The position numbers and the translations under genes were made by a program. A DNA stretch of 64,000 bases from Streptomyces sp. CB02058. GTDB taxonomy: Bacteria; Actinomycetota; Actinomycetes; Streptomycetales; Streptomycetaceae. The stretch spans positions 1,054,001 to 1,118,000 of the forward strand of contig NZ_LIPG01000002.1 of the NCBI RefSeq assembly GCF_001905505.1. Direction: 5' to 3'. Under the pieces are notes generated by a model, which saw nothing but the letters and a program-made list of their open reading frames with translations, was not told the origin of the DNA and searched no databases. Shown one piece after another: positions 1 to 8,212 of the stretch (within the stretch, counting starts at the first letter, position 1; each line of letters opens with the position of its first letter).

Positions 1-969
1 ATCGAGCTCCAGGACCGGGCGTCCGGGGTGCTCGACCTGCTCGGCGCCAACCGGCTGGACGGCGAGGAGCTCACCGAACTGCCGGGCAGCGCGCAGCTCG
101 CCCTCCTGCACACCCTGCGCCGGGCGGCCGACGGGGACTGGGCGCGCGAGGGCTACGAGGTCCTCGTAGTCGACCTGCCCCCGCTGACCGAGGCCCTCGC
201 CCTGCTCGCACTGCCGGGACAGCTGCGCCGCTATCTGCGCCGCCTCCTGCCCAGGGAACGCCAGGCCGCCCGCGCCCTGCGCCCGGTCCTCGCCCAGCTG
301 GCCGGGGTCCCCATGCCCGCCCAGTGGCTGTACGAGGCCGCCGCGCGCAAGGACGCCGAACTGGCCACCGTCGAGGCCCTGATCGAGGACGGCGCGACCA
401 CCGTGCGGCTGGTCGCCGAGCCGGGACCGGCCGGTGAGGAGGCCCTGAGCGCGGCCCGCACCGGGCTCGCCCTGCACGGACTGCGCACCGACGCCGTCGT
501 GGCCTCCCGGATCCTGCCCCGCCACTCCGCCGACCCCTGGTTCGCCGATCTCGCCGCCCGGCAGGAGAAGAGCCTGGACCACTGGCACCAGGAGTGGGCA
601 CCCGGCACCCCCGTGCACGAGAGCGCCCACCTCGGCCGGGAGCCGCGCACCCTCGACGACCTGGCACTTCTCGCGGAGGGCCGCGCCCCCGACGACCGGA
701 CGCCCGGCCGCGCCGAGGACCCCTGGTGGACCGAGGACGCGGGGGACGGTGTGATCGCCTGGTGCCTGCCGCTGCCCGGGGCCGTCAAGGAGGACCTCCG
801 GCTCGTCCGGCGCGGCGACGAACTGCTCCTCACCGCAGGCCCGTTCCACCGGATCCTGCGCCTGGAATCGGCGCTGCGCCGCTGCACCGTCTCCGGCGCG
901 GCGCTCACCGACGGCGTCCTGCGTGTCCGGTTCACACCTGATCCCGCGCTCTGGCCCCGGACACAATGA
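1..969 (+). CDS. ArsA-family ATPase, C-terminal part (5' end outside window)
   Basis: The reading frame is open from base 1, so the gene starts upstream of the window and only the C-terminal part (about 322 residues) is visible. There is no P-loop in the visible part; in this family it lies at the N-terminus. The last 70 residues, from GDGVIAWCLPLPG onward, form a beta-rich segment like the HSP20-like domain that ends actinobacterial ArsA-type ATPases. Family members couple ATP hydrolysis to anion export or membrane-protein delivery, but the substrate of the Streptomyces proteins is unknown. It ends with TGA and is followed after 80 bp by the gene upstream of glkA. The family call rests on the C-terminal pattern alone. 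Confidence 0.6.
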   Translation: MELQDRASGVLDLLGANRLDGEELTELPGSAQLALLHTLRRAADGDWAREGYEVLVVDLPPLTEALALLALPGQLRRYLRRLLPRERQAARALRPVLAQLAGVPMPAQWLYEAAARKDAELATVEALIEDGATTVRLVAEPGPAGEEALSAARTGLALHGLRTDAVVASRILPRHSADPWFADLAARQEKSLDHWHQEWAPGTPVHESAHLGREPRTLDDLALLAEGRAPDDRTPGRAEDPWWTEDAGDGVIAWCLPLPGAVKEDLRLVRRGDELLLTAGPFHRILRLESALRRCTVSGAALTDGVLRVRFTPDPALWPRTQ

Positions 970-1049
970 ACGGGGTACCACCGTTCGGGTAACGTCGGTA
1001 GTACGTGGCCCCCACGGCCACGCAGACAACCGCGCCGCAGGAGTCCGCC

Positions 1050-1541
1050 ATGAGTGAAGCCACCGATCGTCCCGTCGACGACGACGCGTGGGCGGAGGCC
1101 TGCGCCGAGGATCTCGAAGCGGAGAAGGCCCGCCGGCGGGCGGAGTACGGACAACAGCCCGGTTCCGCCGCCGAGGAGCTGCGCAAGCTGATCGACGCGG
1201 TGGCGGACAAGGTCTCCTCGCTCCAGTCGCCGCTGCTCGGCATGGCCGCCCAGGGCACCGTGCAGCAGGTGATCCGTCAGGCCAAGTCGGCGGTCGAGCC
1301 CGTCATCGAGCGCAACCCCGAACTCTTCGACCATCTCGCCGCCGCCGGGAACGAGCTCCTGGCCGCCTACCGCTCCGCCGTCGAGGGCCAGGAAGGCCGC
1401 TGGACCAGGGGCACCGAAGGCGCCGGAGGTACCGCGGGCGGCACGGGAAGCACCCCCGGTTCCACGAAGAAGGCGGCCGAGGACCCCTCGGACCCGCGCG
1501 ACGAGGGCACCGGCGGCAGCGAACACATCGACCTGGACTGA
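1050..1541 (+). CDS. Small acidic protein upstream of glucokinase (DUF5304/SCO2127-like)
   Basis: A soluble 163-residue protein without signal peptide or membrane segment. The N-terminal half is charged and helical, with the run WAEACAEDLEAEKARRRAEY. The C-terminal third is low-complexity Gly/Thr/Ser and acidic, ending EHIDLD. I chose the ATG at 1050 because GCAGGAG sits just upstream; an in-frame GTG at 1005 has no ribosome site. The gene lies 75 bp before glkA on the same strand. The S. coelicolor gene in this position (SCO2127) has been reported to affect glucose uptake and carbon repression. A role here is inferred from position, not from any catalytic motif. Confidence 0.75.
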   Translation: MSEATDRPVDDDAWAEACAEDLEAEKARRRAEYGQQPGSAAEELRKLIDAVADKVSSLQSPLLGMAAQGTVQQVIRQAKSAVEPVIERNPELFDHLAAAGNELLAAYRSAVEGQEGRWTRGTEGAGGTAGGTGSTPGSTKKAAEDPSDPRDEGTGGSEHIDLD

Positions 1542-1616
1542 CCCGGGACAGGAAATACCCGTCCCCGGCTCGGGTACGGTTGGCCGTAGCGGGGCTCGAC
1601 CGAAACTGAGGGATTC

Positions 1617-2558
1617 ATGGGACTCACCATCGGCGTCGATATCGGCGGCACGAAGATCGCGGCTGGAGTGGTCGACGAAGAGGGCCGGATCCTCTCGACG
1701 TTCAAGGTATCGACCCCGCCGACGGCCGAAGGCATCGTGGACGCGATCAGCGCTGCCGTGGCCGGAGCGAGCGAGGGACACGACGTCGAGGCGGTCGGCA
1801 TCGGCGCGGCCGGATATGTCGACGACAAGCGCGCCACCGTGCTGTTCGCACCGAACATCAACTGGCGCCACGAGCCGCTCAAGGACAAGGTCGAGCAGCG
1901 CGTCGGCCTTCCCGTCGTCGTCGAGAACGACGCCAACGCCGCGGCCTGGGGCGAATACCGCTTCGGTGCCGGCCAGGGCCACGACGACGTCATCTGCATC
2001 ACGCTCGGCACCGGCCTGGGCGGCGGCATCATCATCGGCAACAAGCTGCGCCGGGGACGCTTCGGTGTGGCGGCGGAATTCGGTCATATCCGCGTCGTCC
2101 CGGACGGACTGCTCTGCGGCTGCGGCAGCCAGGGCTGCTGGGAGCAGTACGCCTCCGGGCGTGCGCTCGTGAGGTACGCGAAGCAGCGCGCCAACGCCAC
2201 CCCGGAGAACGCCACGATCCTGCTGGGACTCGGCGACGGCTCCGTGGAGGGCATCGAGGGCAAGCACATCAGCGAGGCCGCCCGGCAGGGCTGCCCGGTG
2301 GCCGTCGACTCGTTCCGTGAGCTGGCCCGCTGGGCCGGAGCCGGACTGGCCGACCTCGCCTCGCTCTTCGACCCGTCCGCCTTCATCGTCGGCGGCGGCG
2401 TGTCGGACGAGGGCGAGCTCGTCCTCGACCCGATCCGCAAGTCGTTCCGGCGCTGGCTGATCGGCGGAGAATGGCGGCCGCACGCCCAGGTCCTCGCCGC
2501 CCAGCTGGGTGGCAAGGCCGGTCTCGTGGGCGCGGCGGACCTGGCGCGCCAGGGCTGA
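1617..2558 (+). CDS. glkA: Glucokinase, ROK family
   Basis: ATP-dependent phosphorylation of glucose to glucose 6-phosphate in the cytoplasm; in Streptomyces this enzyme is also a main component of carbon catabolite repression. The 313-residue length is normal. The phosphate-binding loop is DIGGTK (residues 8-13), the catalytic Asp lies in ENDAN (Asp105), and the ROK zinc site is complete: His156 plus CGCGSQGCWE with Cys166, Cys168 and Cys173. The ATG has GAGG eight bases upstream. The preceding 75 bp contain two TACGGT/TAGCGG-like -10 candidates near 1574-1592, so it may have its own promoter as well as read-through from the small upstream gene. Confidence 0.97.
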   Translation: MGLTIGVDIGGTKIAAGVVDEEGRILSTFKVSTPPTAEGIVDAISAAVAGASEGHDVEAVGIGAAGYVDDKRATVLFAPNINWRHEPLKDKVEQRVGLPVVVENDANAAAWGEYRFGAGQGHDDVICITLGTGLGGGIIIGNKLRRGRFGVAAEFGHIRVVPDGLLCGCGSQGCWEQYASGRALVRYAKQRANATPENATILLGLGDGSVEGIEGKHISEAARQGCPVAVDSFRELARWAGAGLADLASLFDPSAFIVGGGVSDEGELVLDPIRKSFRRWLIGGEWRPHAQVLAAQLGGKAGLVGAADLARQG

Positions 2559-2633
2559 CCTCTCCACCACGGCATGTCCGACGCCCGTCGCGCCCTCCGG
2601 GGAGCGGCGGGCGTCCGTCGTATCGTGCGTTCC

Positions 2634-3395
2634 ATGGTCACCATGCCTATGCCGCTGCCCGACTCCCGTACCGAGCCGGACGGTTCGGCCGTCATCCGGG
2701 TGCTCAGCTACAACGTCCGCTCGCTGCGCGACGACACCGAGGCTCTGGCCCGTGTCATCAGCGCCTGCGCCCCCGACCTGGTGTGCGTCCAGGAGGCCCC
2801 GCGTTTCTTCCGCTGGCGCAAGGCGGCGGCCCGGCTCGCCGCGATGACCGACCTGGTGATGCTCAGCGGCGGTGCCACCGCGGCCGGACCGATGCTGCTC
2901 TGCTCGCTGCGCGCCACGGTGGAGCGGACGGAGGACGTCCTGCTGCCGCTCACCCCGGGGCAGCACCGGCGCGGTCTGGCCACGGCGGTGGTACGGATCG
3001 CGGGGGCCCGGCTCGGCGTCGTGAGCTGCCATCTGAGCCTCCAGCGCGAGGAGCGGCAGGCCCAGGCGGGAATGCTGCTCGACCGGGTCGACGCGATGGG
3101 TGTCCGGCACGCCGTGGTGGCGGGCGACCTCAACGACGTACCGGAGGGGAACGCGTTCCAGCGGCTCGCCGGGCGGCTCCAGGACTGCCGGACGGTGCGG
3201 CCATGGGGCGGCGAGAACACCTTCCCGCCCGATGCTCCGCGCAAGCGGATCGACGCGGTGTTCGCGACCGACGGCATCGAGGTGCTCGGCTGCGGCGTCC
3301 CCGCTGAGCTGCCGGGCATCACCGCCGCGGACCTGCGGGCGGCCACGGACCACCTGCCCGTACTGGCCGCCCTGCGGGTACCGGCGGGGGAGTGA
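2634..3395 (+). CDS. Endonuclease/exonuclease/phosphatase-fold hydrolase
   Basis: A metal-dependent phosphoesterase of the EEP superfamily (253 residues from this start). It shows the family landmarks: SYNVRS near the start, VCVQEAP (metal-binding Glu), SCHLSLQREERQAQ, GDLNDVPEGN (catalytic Asp/Asn), and ATDHLPVLAAL (catalytic His) at the end. No signal peptide is obvious. The substrate cannot be told: members act on DNA, inositol phosphates or lipids. The start is uncertain: ATG at 2574, 2634, 2643 and 2649 are all in frame and none has a strong ribosome site. I prefer 2634 because the conserved domain begins soon after and the 2574 extension is Arg-rich and featureless. Confidence 0.85.
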   Translation: MVTMPMPLPDSRTEPDGSAVIRVLSYNVRSLRDDTEALARVISACAPDLVCVQEAPRFFRWRKAAARLAAMTDLVMLSGGATAAGPMLLCSLRATVERTEDVLLPLTPGQHRRGLATAVVRIAGARLGVVSCHLSLQREERQAQAGMLLDRVDAMGVRHAVVAGDLNDVPEGNAFQRLAGRLQDCRTVRPWGGENTFPPDAPRKRIDAVFATDGIEVLGCGVPAELPGITAADLRAATDHLPVLAALRVPAGE

Positions 3396-3719
3396 GCGGC
3401 CGGGGCGGTCCGGTTCCGGTCCGCCCCGTTCTGCCAGGCGGTGGGCAGGACCAGGACTCGGGCGCTTGGGGCCTGCCGCCTGACGTCCGGCGGCCCGCAC
3501 GGCGCCCGGCAGGGGCCCGGGCCGGGCGGGGCTGACCGCCGCCCGCCGCCCGCCTGCTCGGGCTCCGGCGCCGGGCTGAGCTCCGGCACTTGGCAGCGGG
3601 GAGCCGGGCCGGGCTCCGGAACCTGGCAGGGCGAGCGGTCCGGCAGAGGTCCGGCGCCGGGCCGGGCGGGGGGCCGGGTGGCCCTCCGGTCCCTGCCCGG
3701 CCGCCGGGCCGCTCCGGGG
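3396..3719. other. Convergent intergenic region with repeats and a hairpin
   Basis: 324 bp between two convergent genes; I see no coding sequence. It contains a hairpin next to the upstream stop codon and, further on, imperfect direct copies of a CTCCGG-NNCC/TT-GGCAG motif (around 3581-3597 and 3614-3630) within a very C/G-rich low-complexity stretch. Confidence 0.6.
3401..3428 (+). terminator. Hairpin after the EEP hydrolase gene
   Basis: Perfect 8-bp arms CGGGGCGG (3401-3408) and CCGCCCCG (3421-3428), 5 bp after the stop codon, with extra CC/GG pairs inside the loop and TT following. This is consistent with a Rho-independent or L-shaped actinobacterial terminator. Confidence 0.6.
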
Positions 3720-4391
3720 TCAGACGACCGCGCCTCGGCCCGGGTCGTCGTCCTCTTCGTCGTCGTGGGGCATGCGTGCCACCAGGGTGGCGAAGCCGCC
3801 CAGGAAGCCGCCGATGGAGAGCGTGGTGAGCCACCACGTCATGTCCCACTGCATCAGCACGGCGATCAGCATCAGCACCGGTCCGCCGACGACCGCGAGC
3901 CAGGCGAACTTCGCGGTCACATCGGCCTCGGGAAGCGGCGGCGGCTCCGGCGGGACGAAGTGTCCCTCCTCGCTGTCGTCCGGGTCCTCGATGTCGCCCT
4001 CGGTGGGCTCCTCCAGGCCGTAGTCGCGCGGACCGGCGACCCCCGGCGCGAAGACGACCGAACCGCCGAGCGGCTTCCTCTCCGGCGGTCCGCCGGACGT
4101 CTTGCCGCCCGTGCCCTTGTCCGGGTCCTCGCCCGTACCGGAGTCGGGAGCGGGATCGAGGACATTGAGCTGGTCGTTCTCCAGCAGGGCCAGGTCCTCG
4201 ATGGACTTGAAGGGCTTGGCACCCGGCGGGTCCGGCGGCTCCTCGCCGTACCCCGCGACGATCGCCTCCCAGGCCGCGGCCTCGTCGAGCGGCCGGGCCC
4301 CCTCCGTACCGTCGGGGACGGCCGTCCCCTCCGTGGGGCGCGGTTCGCGCTCCTCGTCACTGCCCGCGCGCTCCGCGTCGTGCTCAGCCAC
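3720..4391 (-). CDS. Membrane protein with acidic Pro-rich N-terminal region, two TM segments
   Basis: 223 residues from a GTG start at 4391. The first ~150 residues are acidic, Pro/Glu-rich and probably disordered. Two hydrophobic segments follow (FAWLAVVGGPVLMLIAVLM and a second starting WWLTTLSIGGFLGGFATLV), then a strongly acidic tail HDDEEDDDPGRG. The start codon overlaps the stop of the hydrolase gene by 8 bp (GTGGCTGA), so the two are translationally coupled. I do not recognise a named function; it is a conserved Streptomyces hypothetical. The coupling suggests that it acts with, or tethers, the hydrolase at the membrane, which is inference only. Confidence 0.8.
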   Translation of the reverse strand: MAEHDAERAGSDEEREPRPTEGTAVPDGTEGARPLDEAAAWEAIVAGYGEEPPDPPGAKPFKSIEDLALLENDQLNVLDPAPDSGTGEDPDKGTGGKTSGGPPERKPLGGSVVFAPGVAGPRDYGLEEPTEGDIEDPDDSEEGHFVPPEPPPLPEADVTAKFAWLAVVGGPVLMLIAVLMQWDMTWWLTTLSIGGFLGGFATLVARMPHDDEEDDDPGRGAVV

Positions 4392-5163
4392 CGGACGTGC
4401 TCCCCTTCTTGCCGGCATCGGGTGCGAGGCGGCCGATGAACCGGAAGCTCTCGTCGAAGATCCGCTCCGCATCGTGGTCCAACGTCGCCACGTGGTAGCT
4501 CTGTTCCAGCAGGATCTCCTCGACATCCCGGGACGAGACGCGGCTGAGGATCCGGGCCGAGTCGGCCGGCGGGACGACATGGTCCTGCGGACTGTGCAGC
4601 AGCACGAGAGGCTGGGTCACCTGGGGGAGATCGGCGTCGACCAGCCGGAAGAAGGCCCGCACCGAGTGCGCGGAGTGCAGCGGCACCCGGTCGTAGCCGA
4701 CCTCCTCGGAGCCCTCCAGGGCGATGTCGCTCGTCAGCCCCTTCGTCGTCCGCACCAGATGACGGGCGACCGGCAGGGCGTACGCGGACAGGCCGTGCAC
4801 CTTGTTCGCCGGATTCACCAGCACCAGGCCCGCGATCTCGTCCCCGTGCTTCGCGGCGAGGCGCAGCGCCAGGGCCCCTCCCATGGAGAGGCCGAAGACG
4901 AAGACCCGCGTGCACCGCTCCCGCAGGGCCCGCAGCTCCCGGTCGACCTCCGCGTACCAGTCCTGCCAGCCGGTGACCGCCATGTCCTCCCAGCGCGTGC
5001 CGTGTCCGGGCAGCAGCGGGAGGGACACGGTGAGCCCGCGCTCCGCCAGATAGTCGGCCCAGGGGCGCAGCGACTGCGGCGATCCCGTGAATCCGTGACA
5101 GAGGAGGACGCCGACCTCTCCGCCCTCGTGGCGGAACGGCTCGGCTCCAGGGAGGACCGGCAC
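4384..5163 (-). CDS. Alpha/beta hydrolase (carboxylesterase / monoacylglycerol-lipase type)
   Basis: A 259-residue cytosolic serine hydrolase. The oxyanion-hole motif HGFTG is at residues 23-27, the nucleophile elbow GLSMGG gives Ser93, the acid is Asp195 in SPQDHVVP, and the catalytic His225 is in SYHVATLD. Size and motif spacing match Est30-like carboxylesterases and small monoacylglycerol lipases. The GTG start is supported by AGGAG six bases upstream. It is the first gene of a two-gene operon with the membrane protein and is divergent from a glycerolipid acyltransferase, so a link to lipid turnover is plausible but not shown. Confidence 0.9.
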   Translation of the reverse strand: MPVLPGAEPFRHEGGEVGVLLCHGFTGSPQSLRPWADYLAERGLTVSLPLLPGHGTRWEDMAVTGWQDWYAEVDRELRALRERCTRVFVFGLSMGGALALRLAAKHGDEIAGLVLVNPANKVHGLSAYALPVARHLVRTTKGLTSDIALEGSEEVGYDRVPLHSAHSVRAFFRLVDADLPQVTQPLVLLHSPQDHVVPPADSARILSRVSSRDVEEILLEQSYHVATLDHDAERIFDESFRFIGRLAPDAGKKGSTSGG

Positions 5164-5381
5164 CGGGGTCTCCTGTTCATGAAGCGGGCGGGGGTGCGGG
5201 GGGTGTGCAAAAGGATTACTTCACCGTACGCGACCGGGCCGACACCGACCAGGGCCGTCACCGCCCGACCGGACGGCACCTGCCGGCTGTGCCTGTGGGG
5301 GCCCGGCCCCCTGTGCCGGGCGGGAGGGGCCGCGGCGCCACAGGTTAAGGTCTGTCCGACAGCACACAGGAGGCACCCGAG

Positions 5382-6113
5382 TTGATCTACGGCGCAATGA
5401 AGTTCTCCATCGGCGGGTCTCTGAAGCTCGCCTTCAGGCCGTGGGTGGAGGGCCTGGAGAACATCCCCGCACGGGGGCCGGCGATCCTCGCGAGCAACCA
5501 CCTCTCGTTCTCCGACTCCTTCTTCCTGCCGGCCGTCCTCGACCGCAAGGTGACCTTCATCGCCAAGGCGGAGTACTTCACCGCACCCGGGGTCAAGGGC
5601 AAGCTCACCGCCGCCTTCTTCAAGGGCGTGGGGCAGCTCCCCGTGGACCGCTCCGGTGCCCGGGGTGCCGGGGAGGCGGCCATCAGGGCGGGTATCCAGG
5701 TCGTCGAGAGCGGCGGGCTCTTCGGTATCTATCCCGAGGGCACCAGGTCGCCCGACGGAAGGCTCTACCGGGGCAAGCCCGGCGGCCTCGCCCGGGTGGC
5801 CCTCGCCACCGGCGCGCCCGTCATCCCGGTGGCCATGATCGACACGGAGAAGATCCAGCCCCCGGGGCAGCTGGTGCCCAAGCTGATGCGCCCGGGCATC
5901 AGGATCGGCGAACCGCTCGACTTCAGCCGCTACCAGGGCATGGACGGTGACCGTTTCATCCTGCGCTCGGTGACCGACGAGGTCATGTACGAGATCATGA
6001 AGCTCTCGGGCCAGGAGTACGTGGACATCTACGCGACGGCGGCCAAGCGGCAGATCGCCGAGGACGCGAAGCTCGAAGCGAAGAACAAGGGAACGGAACG
6101 GCCCGGCGCGTAG
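5382..6113 (+). CDS. 1-acyl-glycerol-3-phosphate acyltransferase family (PlsC-like)
   Basis: Probable membrane-associated phospholipid acyltransferase, 243 residues. The catalytic HX4D motif is intact (NHLSFSD, His at about residue 45) and the phosphate-binding block YPEGTRSPDG follows. The start is a TTG: AGGAGG at 5368-5373 lies eight bases before TTG 5382, while the in-frame ATG at 5397 is 23 bases from that site. A TAAGGT hexamer at 5346-5351 is a possible -10. The gene faces away from the hydrolase operon and is followed by a sensor kinase gene. The acyl donor and true acceptor cannot be read from the sequence. Confidence 0.9.
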   Translation: MIYGAMKFSIGGSLKLAFRPWVEGLENIPARGPAILASNHLSFSDSFFLPAVLDRKVTFIAKAEYFTAPGVKGKLTAAFFKGVGQLPVDRSGARGAGEAAIRAGIQVVESGGLFGIYPEGTRSPDGRLYRGKPGGLARVALATGAPVIPVAMIDTEKIQPPGQLVPKLMRPGIRIGEPLDFSRYQGMDGDRFILRSVTDEVMYEIMKLSGQEYVDIYATAAKRQIAEDAKLEAKNKGTERPGA

Positions 6114-6173
6114 ACGCGCCGACGGCCCTCCGGGGCGGGCAGCATGGCAGGGGCGGGAACCGGGGGAGGGGAC

Positions 6174-7409
6174 ATGGCCGGGCGTGAACGGGTCGTGAGG
6201 ATGTCGGTCGAGCAGCCGCTGTGGCGTGCGCTGACCGCGTACCGCGTGCTGACCCTGATCTACGCGGCGCTGCTCGCGGGCTTCGGCCGCGCGACGTTCG
6301 AGCGGCCCTGGGTGGCCGTCGCCTTTCTGGCGTTCCTCGCCCTCTGGACGCTCGTCACGCTGCCCAGGGTGGCCAACGCGGCGAGCTGCACCAAGCGCTT
6401 CCTCGGCCTGGACCTCGTCGTCGCGCTCACCGGCATCCTGCTGACCCCGCTCGCCGACCTCGACGCCCAGCACGTCGACGGCCCGACGCTCCCGTCGATC
6501 TGGACCGCGGGCTCCGTCCTGGCCTTCGCGCTCAAGGGCGGCTGGCGCTGGGCTGCCTTCGCCTCCACCCTGGTGGCCGCCGCCAACATCGTCGAGCGCG
6601 GCGAGCCCAGCGAGGACACCTTCCACAACGTCCTGCTGGTGTGGGTCGCCTCCATCGCCATCGGATACGTCGTCGAGGTCGCGCGCGCCAGTGAACGCAC
6701 CCTGGCGCGCGCCCTGGAGATCGAGGCGGCCACCCGTGAGCGGGAGCGGCTGGCCCGCGACATCCACGACAGCGTCCTCCAGGTCCTGGCCATGGTCCAG
6801 CGGCGTGGCACGGCACTCGGCGGCGAGGCGGCCGAACTCGGCCGGATGGCGGGGGAGCAGGAGATCGCCCTGCGCACCCTGGTCTCCAGCGGCCTGGTGC
6901 CCACGACCCGGGTCTCCGAGGACAGCGCCGAGGGAGCGGTGGTCCGTGTGGTGGCCGGCGAGAGCGGCCAGGACGAGGAGGACACCGAGGACGCCGAGTG
7001 CGATCTGCGCACCCTGCTCGCCGTTCACGCGGGCTCCCGGGTCAGCTTCGCGGAGCCGGGCGCCCCGGTGCTGCTCCCGGCGGGCGCCGCGCGCGAGCTC
7101 GCCGCCGCGGTGAGCGCGGCGCTGGACAACGTACGGGTCCACGCGGGGACGGACGCCCAGGCCTGGATCCTGGTCGAGGACGAGCCCGACGCGGTGATCG
7201 TCACCGTCCGGGACGACGGCCCCGGCATCCCGGAAGGGCGGCTGGACCAGGCGGAGGGCGAGGGCCGGCTCGGCGTCGCCCTCTCCATCCGCGGCCGGCT
7301 GCGCGATCTGGGCGGTACGGCAGAGCTGATCTCGGTGCCCGGGCAGGGCACCGAGGTCGAGTTGAAGGTTCCGAAGGTTTCACGGGGGAAGGCAGGATCG
7401 GCCCGATGA
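6174..7409 (+). CDS. macS: Membrane sensor histidine kinase, MacS-like
   Basis: A sensor kinase of the NarL-partner (HisKA_3) type, 411 residues from this start. It has four or five hydrophobic segments between residues 20 and 165 and no large external loop, then a linker with the dimerisation/phosphoacceptor motif ERLARDIHDSVLQ (His198) and a C-terminal ATPase domain with ALDNVRVHA and DDGPGIPEG. An acidic insert (GQDEEDTEDAE) separates these two domains. The stop overlaps the response-regulator start (ATGA). Position next to pfkA and domain layout match S. coelicolor SCO2121/MacS, reported to affect morphogenesis and actinorhodin. ATG 6144 and ATG 6201 are alternative starts; 6174 has GGAGG close upstream. 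Confidence 0.88.
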   Translation: MAGRERVVRMSVEQPLWRALTAYRVLTLIYAALLAGFGRATFERPWVAVAFLAFLALWTLVTLPRVANAASCTKRFLGLDLVVALTGILLTPLADLDAQHVDGPTLPSIWTAGSVLAFALKGGWRWAAFASTLVAAANIVERGEPSEDTFHNVLLVWVASIAIGYVVEVARASERTLARALEIEAATRERERLARDIHDSVLQVLAMVQRRGTALGGEAAELGRMAGEQEIALRTLVSSGLVPTTRVSEDSAEGAVVRVVAGESGQDEEDTEDAECDLRTLLAVHAGSRVSFAEPGAPVLLPAGAARELAAAVSAALDNVRVHAGTDAQAWILVEDEPDAVIVTVRDDGPGIPEGRLDQAEGEGRLGVALSIRGRLRDLGGTAELISVPGQGTEVELKVPKVSRGKAGSAR

Positions 7410-8098
7410 GTACACCGAACACGCAGGCATCCGAGGAACGGTCCATCAAGGTGATGGTGGTCGACGACCACCCGATGTGGCGCGACGCCGTCGCCCGCGA
7501 TCTGGCCGAGTCCGGTTTCGACGTCGTCGCGACCGCCGGTGACGGTCCGGGCGCCGTGCGACGAGCCAGGGCTGCGGCCCCGGACGTCCTGGTACTCGAC
7601 CTGAACCTGCCGGGGATGCCCGGAGTCCAGGTCTGCAAGGAGCTCGTCGGCTCCAACCCGGGGCTGCGCGTGCTGGTGCTCTCCGCCAGCGGTGAGCACG
7701 CCGACGTCCTGGAGGCCGTGAAGTCGGGCGCCACCGGCTACCTGCTCAAGTCGGCCAGCACCCAGGAGCTGACCGACGCCGTGCGGGCCACCGCGGCGGG
7801 CGACCCGGTCTTCACGCCGGGCCTCGCCGGACTGGTCCTCGGCGAATACCGCAGGCTCGCCTCCGACCCCGCCCCCGCGGCCCCCGACCGCCCGAAGGTC
7901 CCCCAGCTCACGGACCGCGAGACGGAGGTCCTGCGGCTGGTCGCCAAGGGGCTCTCGTACAAGCAGATCGCCGAGCGGCTGGTCATCTCCCACCGCACGG
8001 TGCAGAACCACGTCCAGAACACCCTGGGCAAGCTCCAGCTGCACAACAGGGTGGAGCTCGTCCGGTACGCGATCGAGGCCGGCCTCGACGACGTGTGA
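7406..8098 (+). CDS. macR: NarL/LuxR-type response regulator, MacR-like
   Basis: 230 residues. The receiver domain carries VVDDHPMW, the phosphoacceptor Asp65 in LVLDLNLPGMPG and the conserved Lys in YLLKSAST. The C-terminal LuxR helix-turn-helix starts at LTDRETEVLRLVAKG with recognition helix SHRTVQNHVQN. It overlaps the kinase stop by 4 bp, so the pair is translationally coupled. It is the cognate regulator of the kinase upstream and probably acts as a dimeric DNA-binding protein. Name assigned from synteny with pfkA and from family; motif identity is certain, the name less so. Confidence 0.9.
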   Translation: MSTPNTQASEERSIKVMVVDDHPMWRDAVARDLAESGFDVVATAGDGPGAVRRARAAAPDVLVLDLNLPGMPGVQVCKELVGSNPGLRVLVLSASGEHADVLEAVKSGATGYLLKSASTQELTDAVRATAAGDPVFTPGLAGLVLGEYRRLASDPAPAAPDRPKVPQLTDRETEVLRLVAKGLSYKQIAERLVISHRTVQNHVQNTLGKLQLHNRVELVRYAIEAGLDDV

Positions 8099-8150
8099 CG
8101 GGACAACCGCCGCGAACCGCCGCGGAATTGACCGTACGACCCATCCCGGA

Positions 8151-8164
8151 GTGACCTGGGTCAC
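8151..8164 (+). promoter_or_regulatory. Crp-like palindrome in the pfkA promoter
   Basis: GTGACCTGGGTCAC is a perfect inverted repeat (GTGA-N6-TCAC) and fits the reported Streptomyces Crp motif GTG-N6-GNCAC. It lies four bases before a TAGCGT -10 candidate (8168-8173), so it covers the -35 region of the promoter that would serve pfkA. Confidence 0.5.
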
Positions 8165-8212
8165 CATTAGCGTGGCCCGTAGCGAGCTCACTTCGGCGAA
8201 GGGATGCTTCCA

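Noticed and set aside
231..3500. A 1089-codon open frame on the minus strand opposite glkA and its neighbours
   Set aside because: It is a GC-bias shadow: it has no recognisable domain, its composition is Arg/Gly/Ala-rich, and the plus-strand genes beneath it are well supported.
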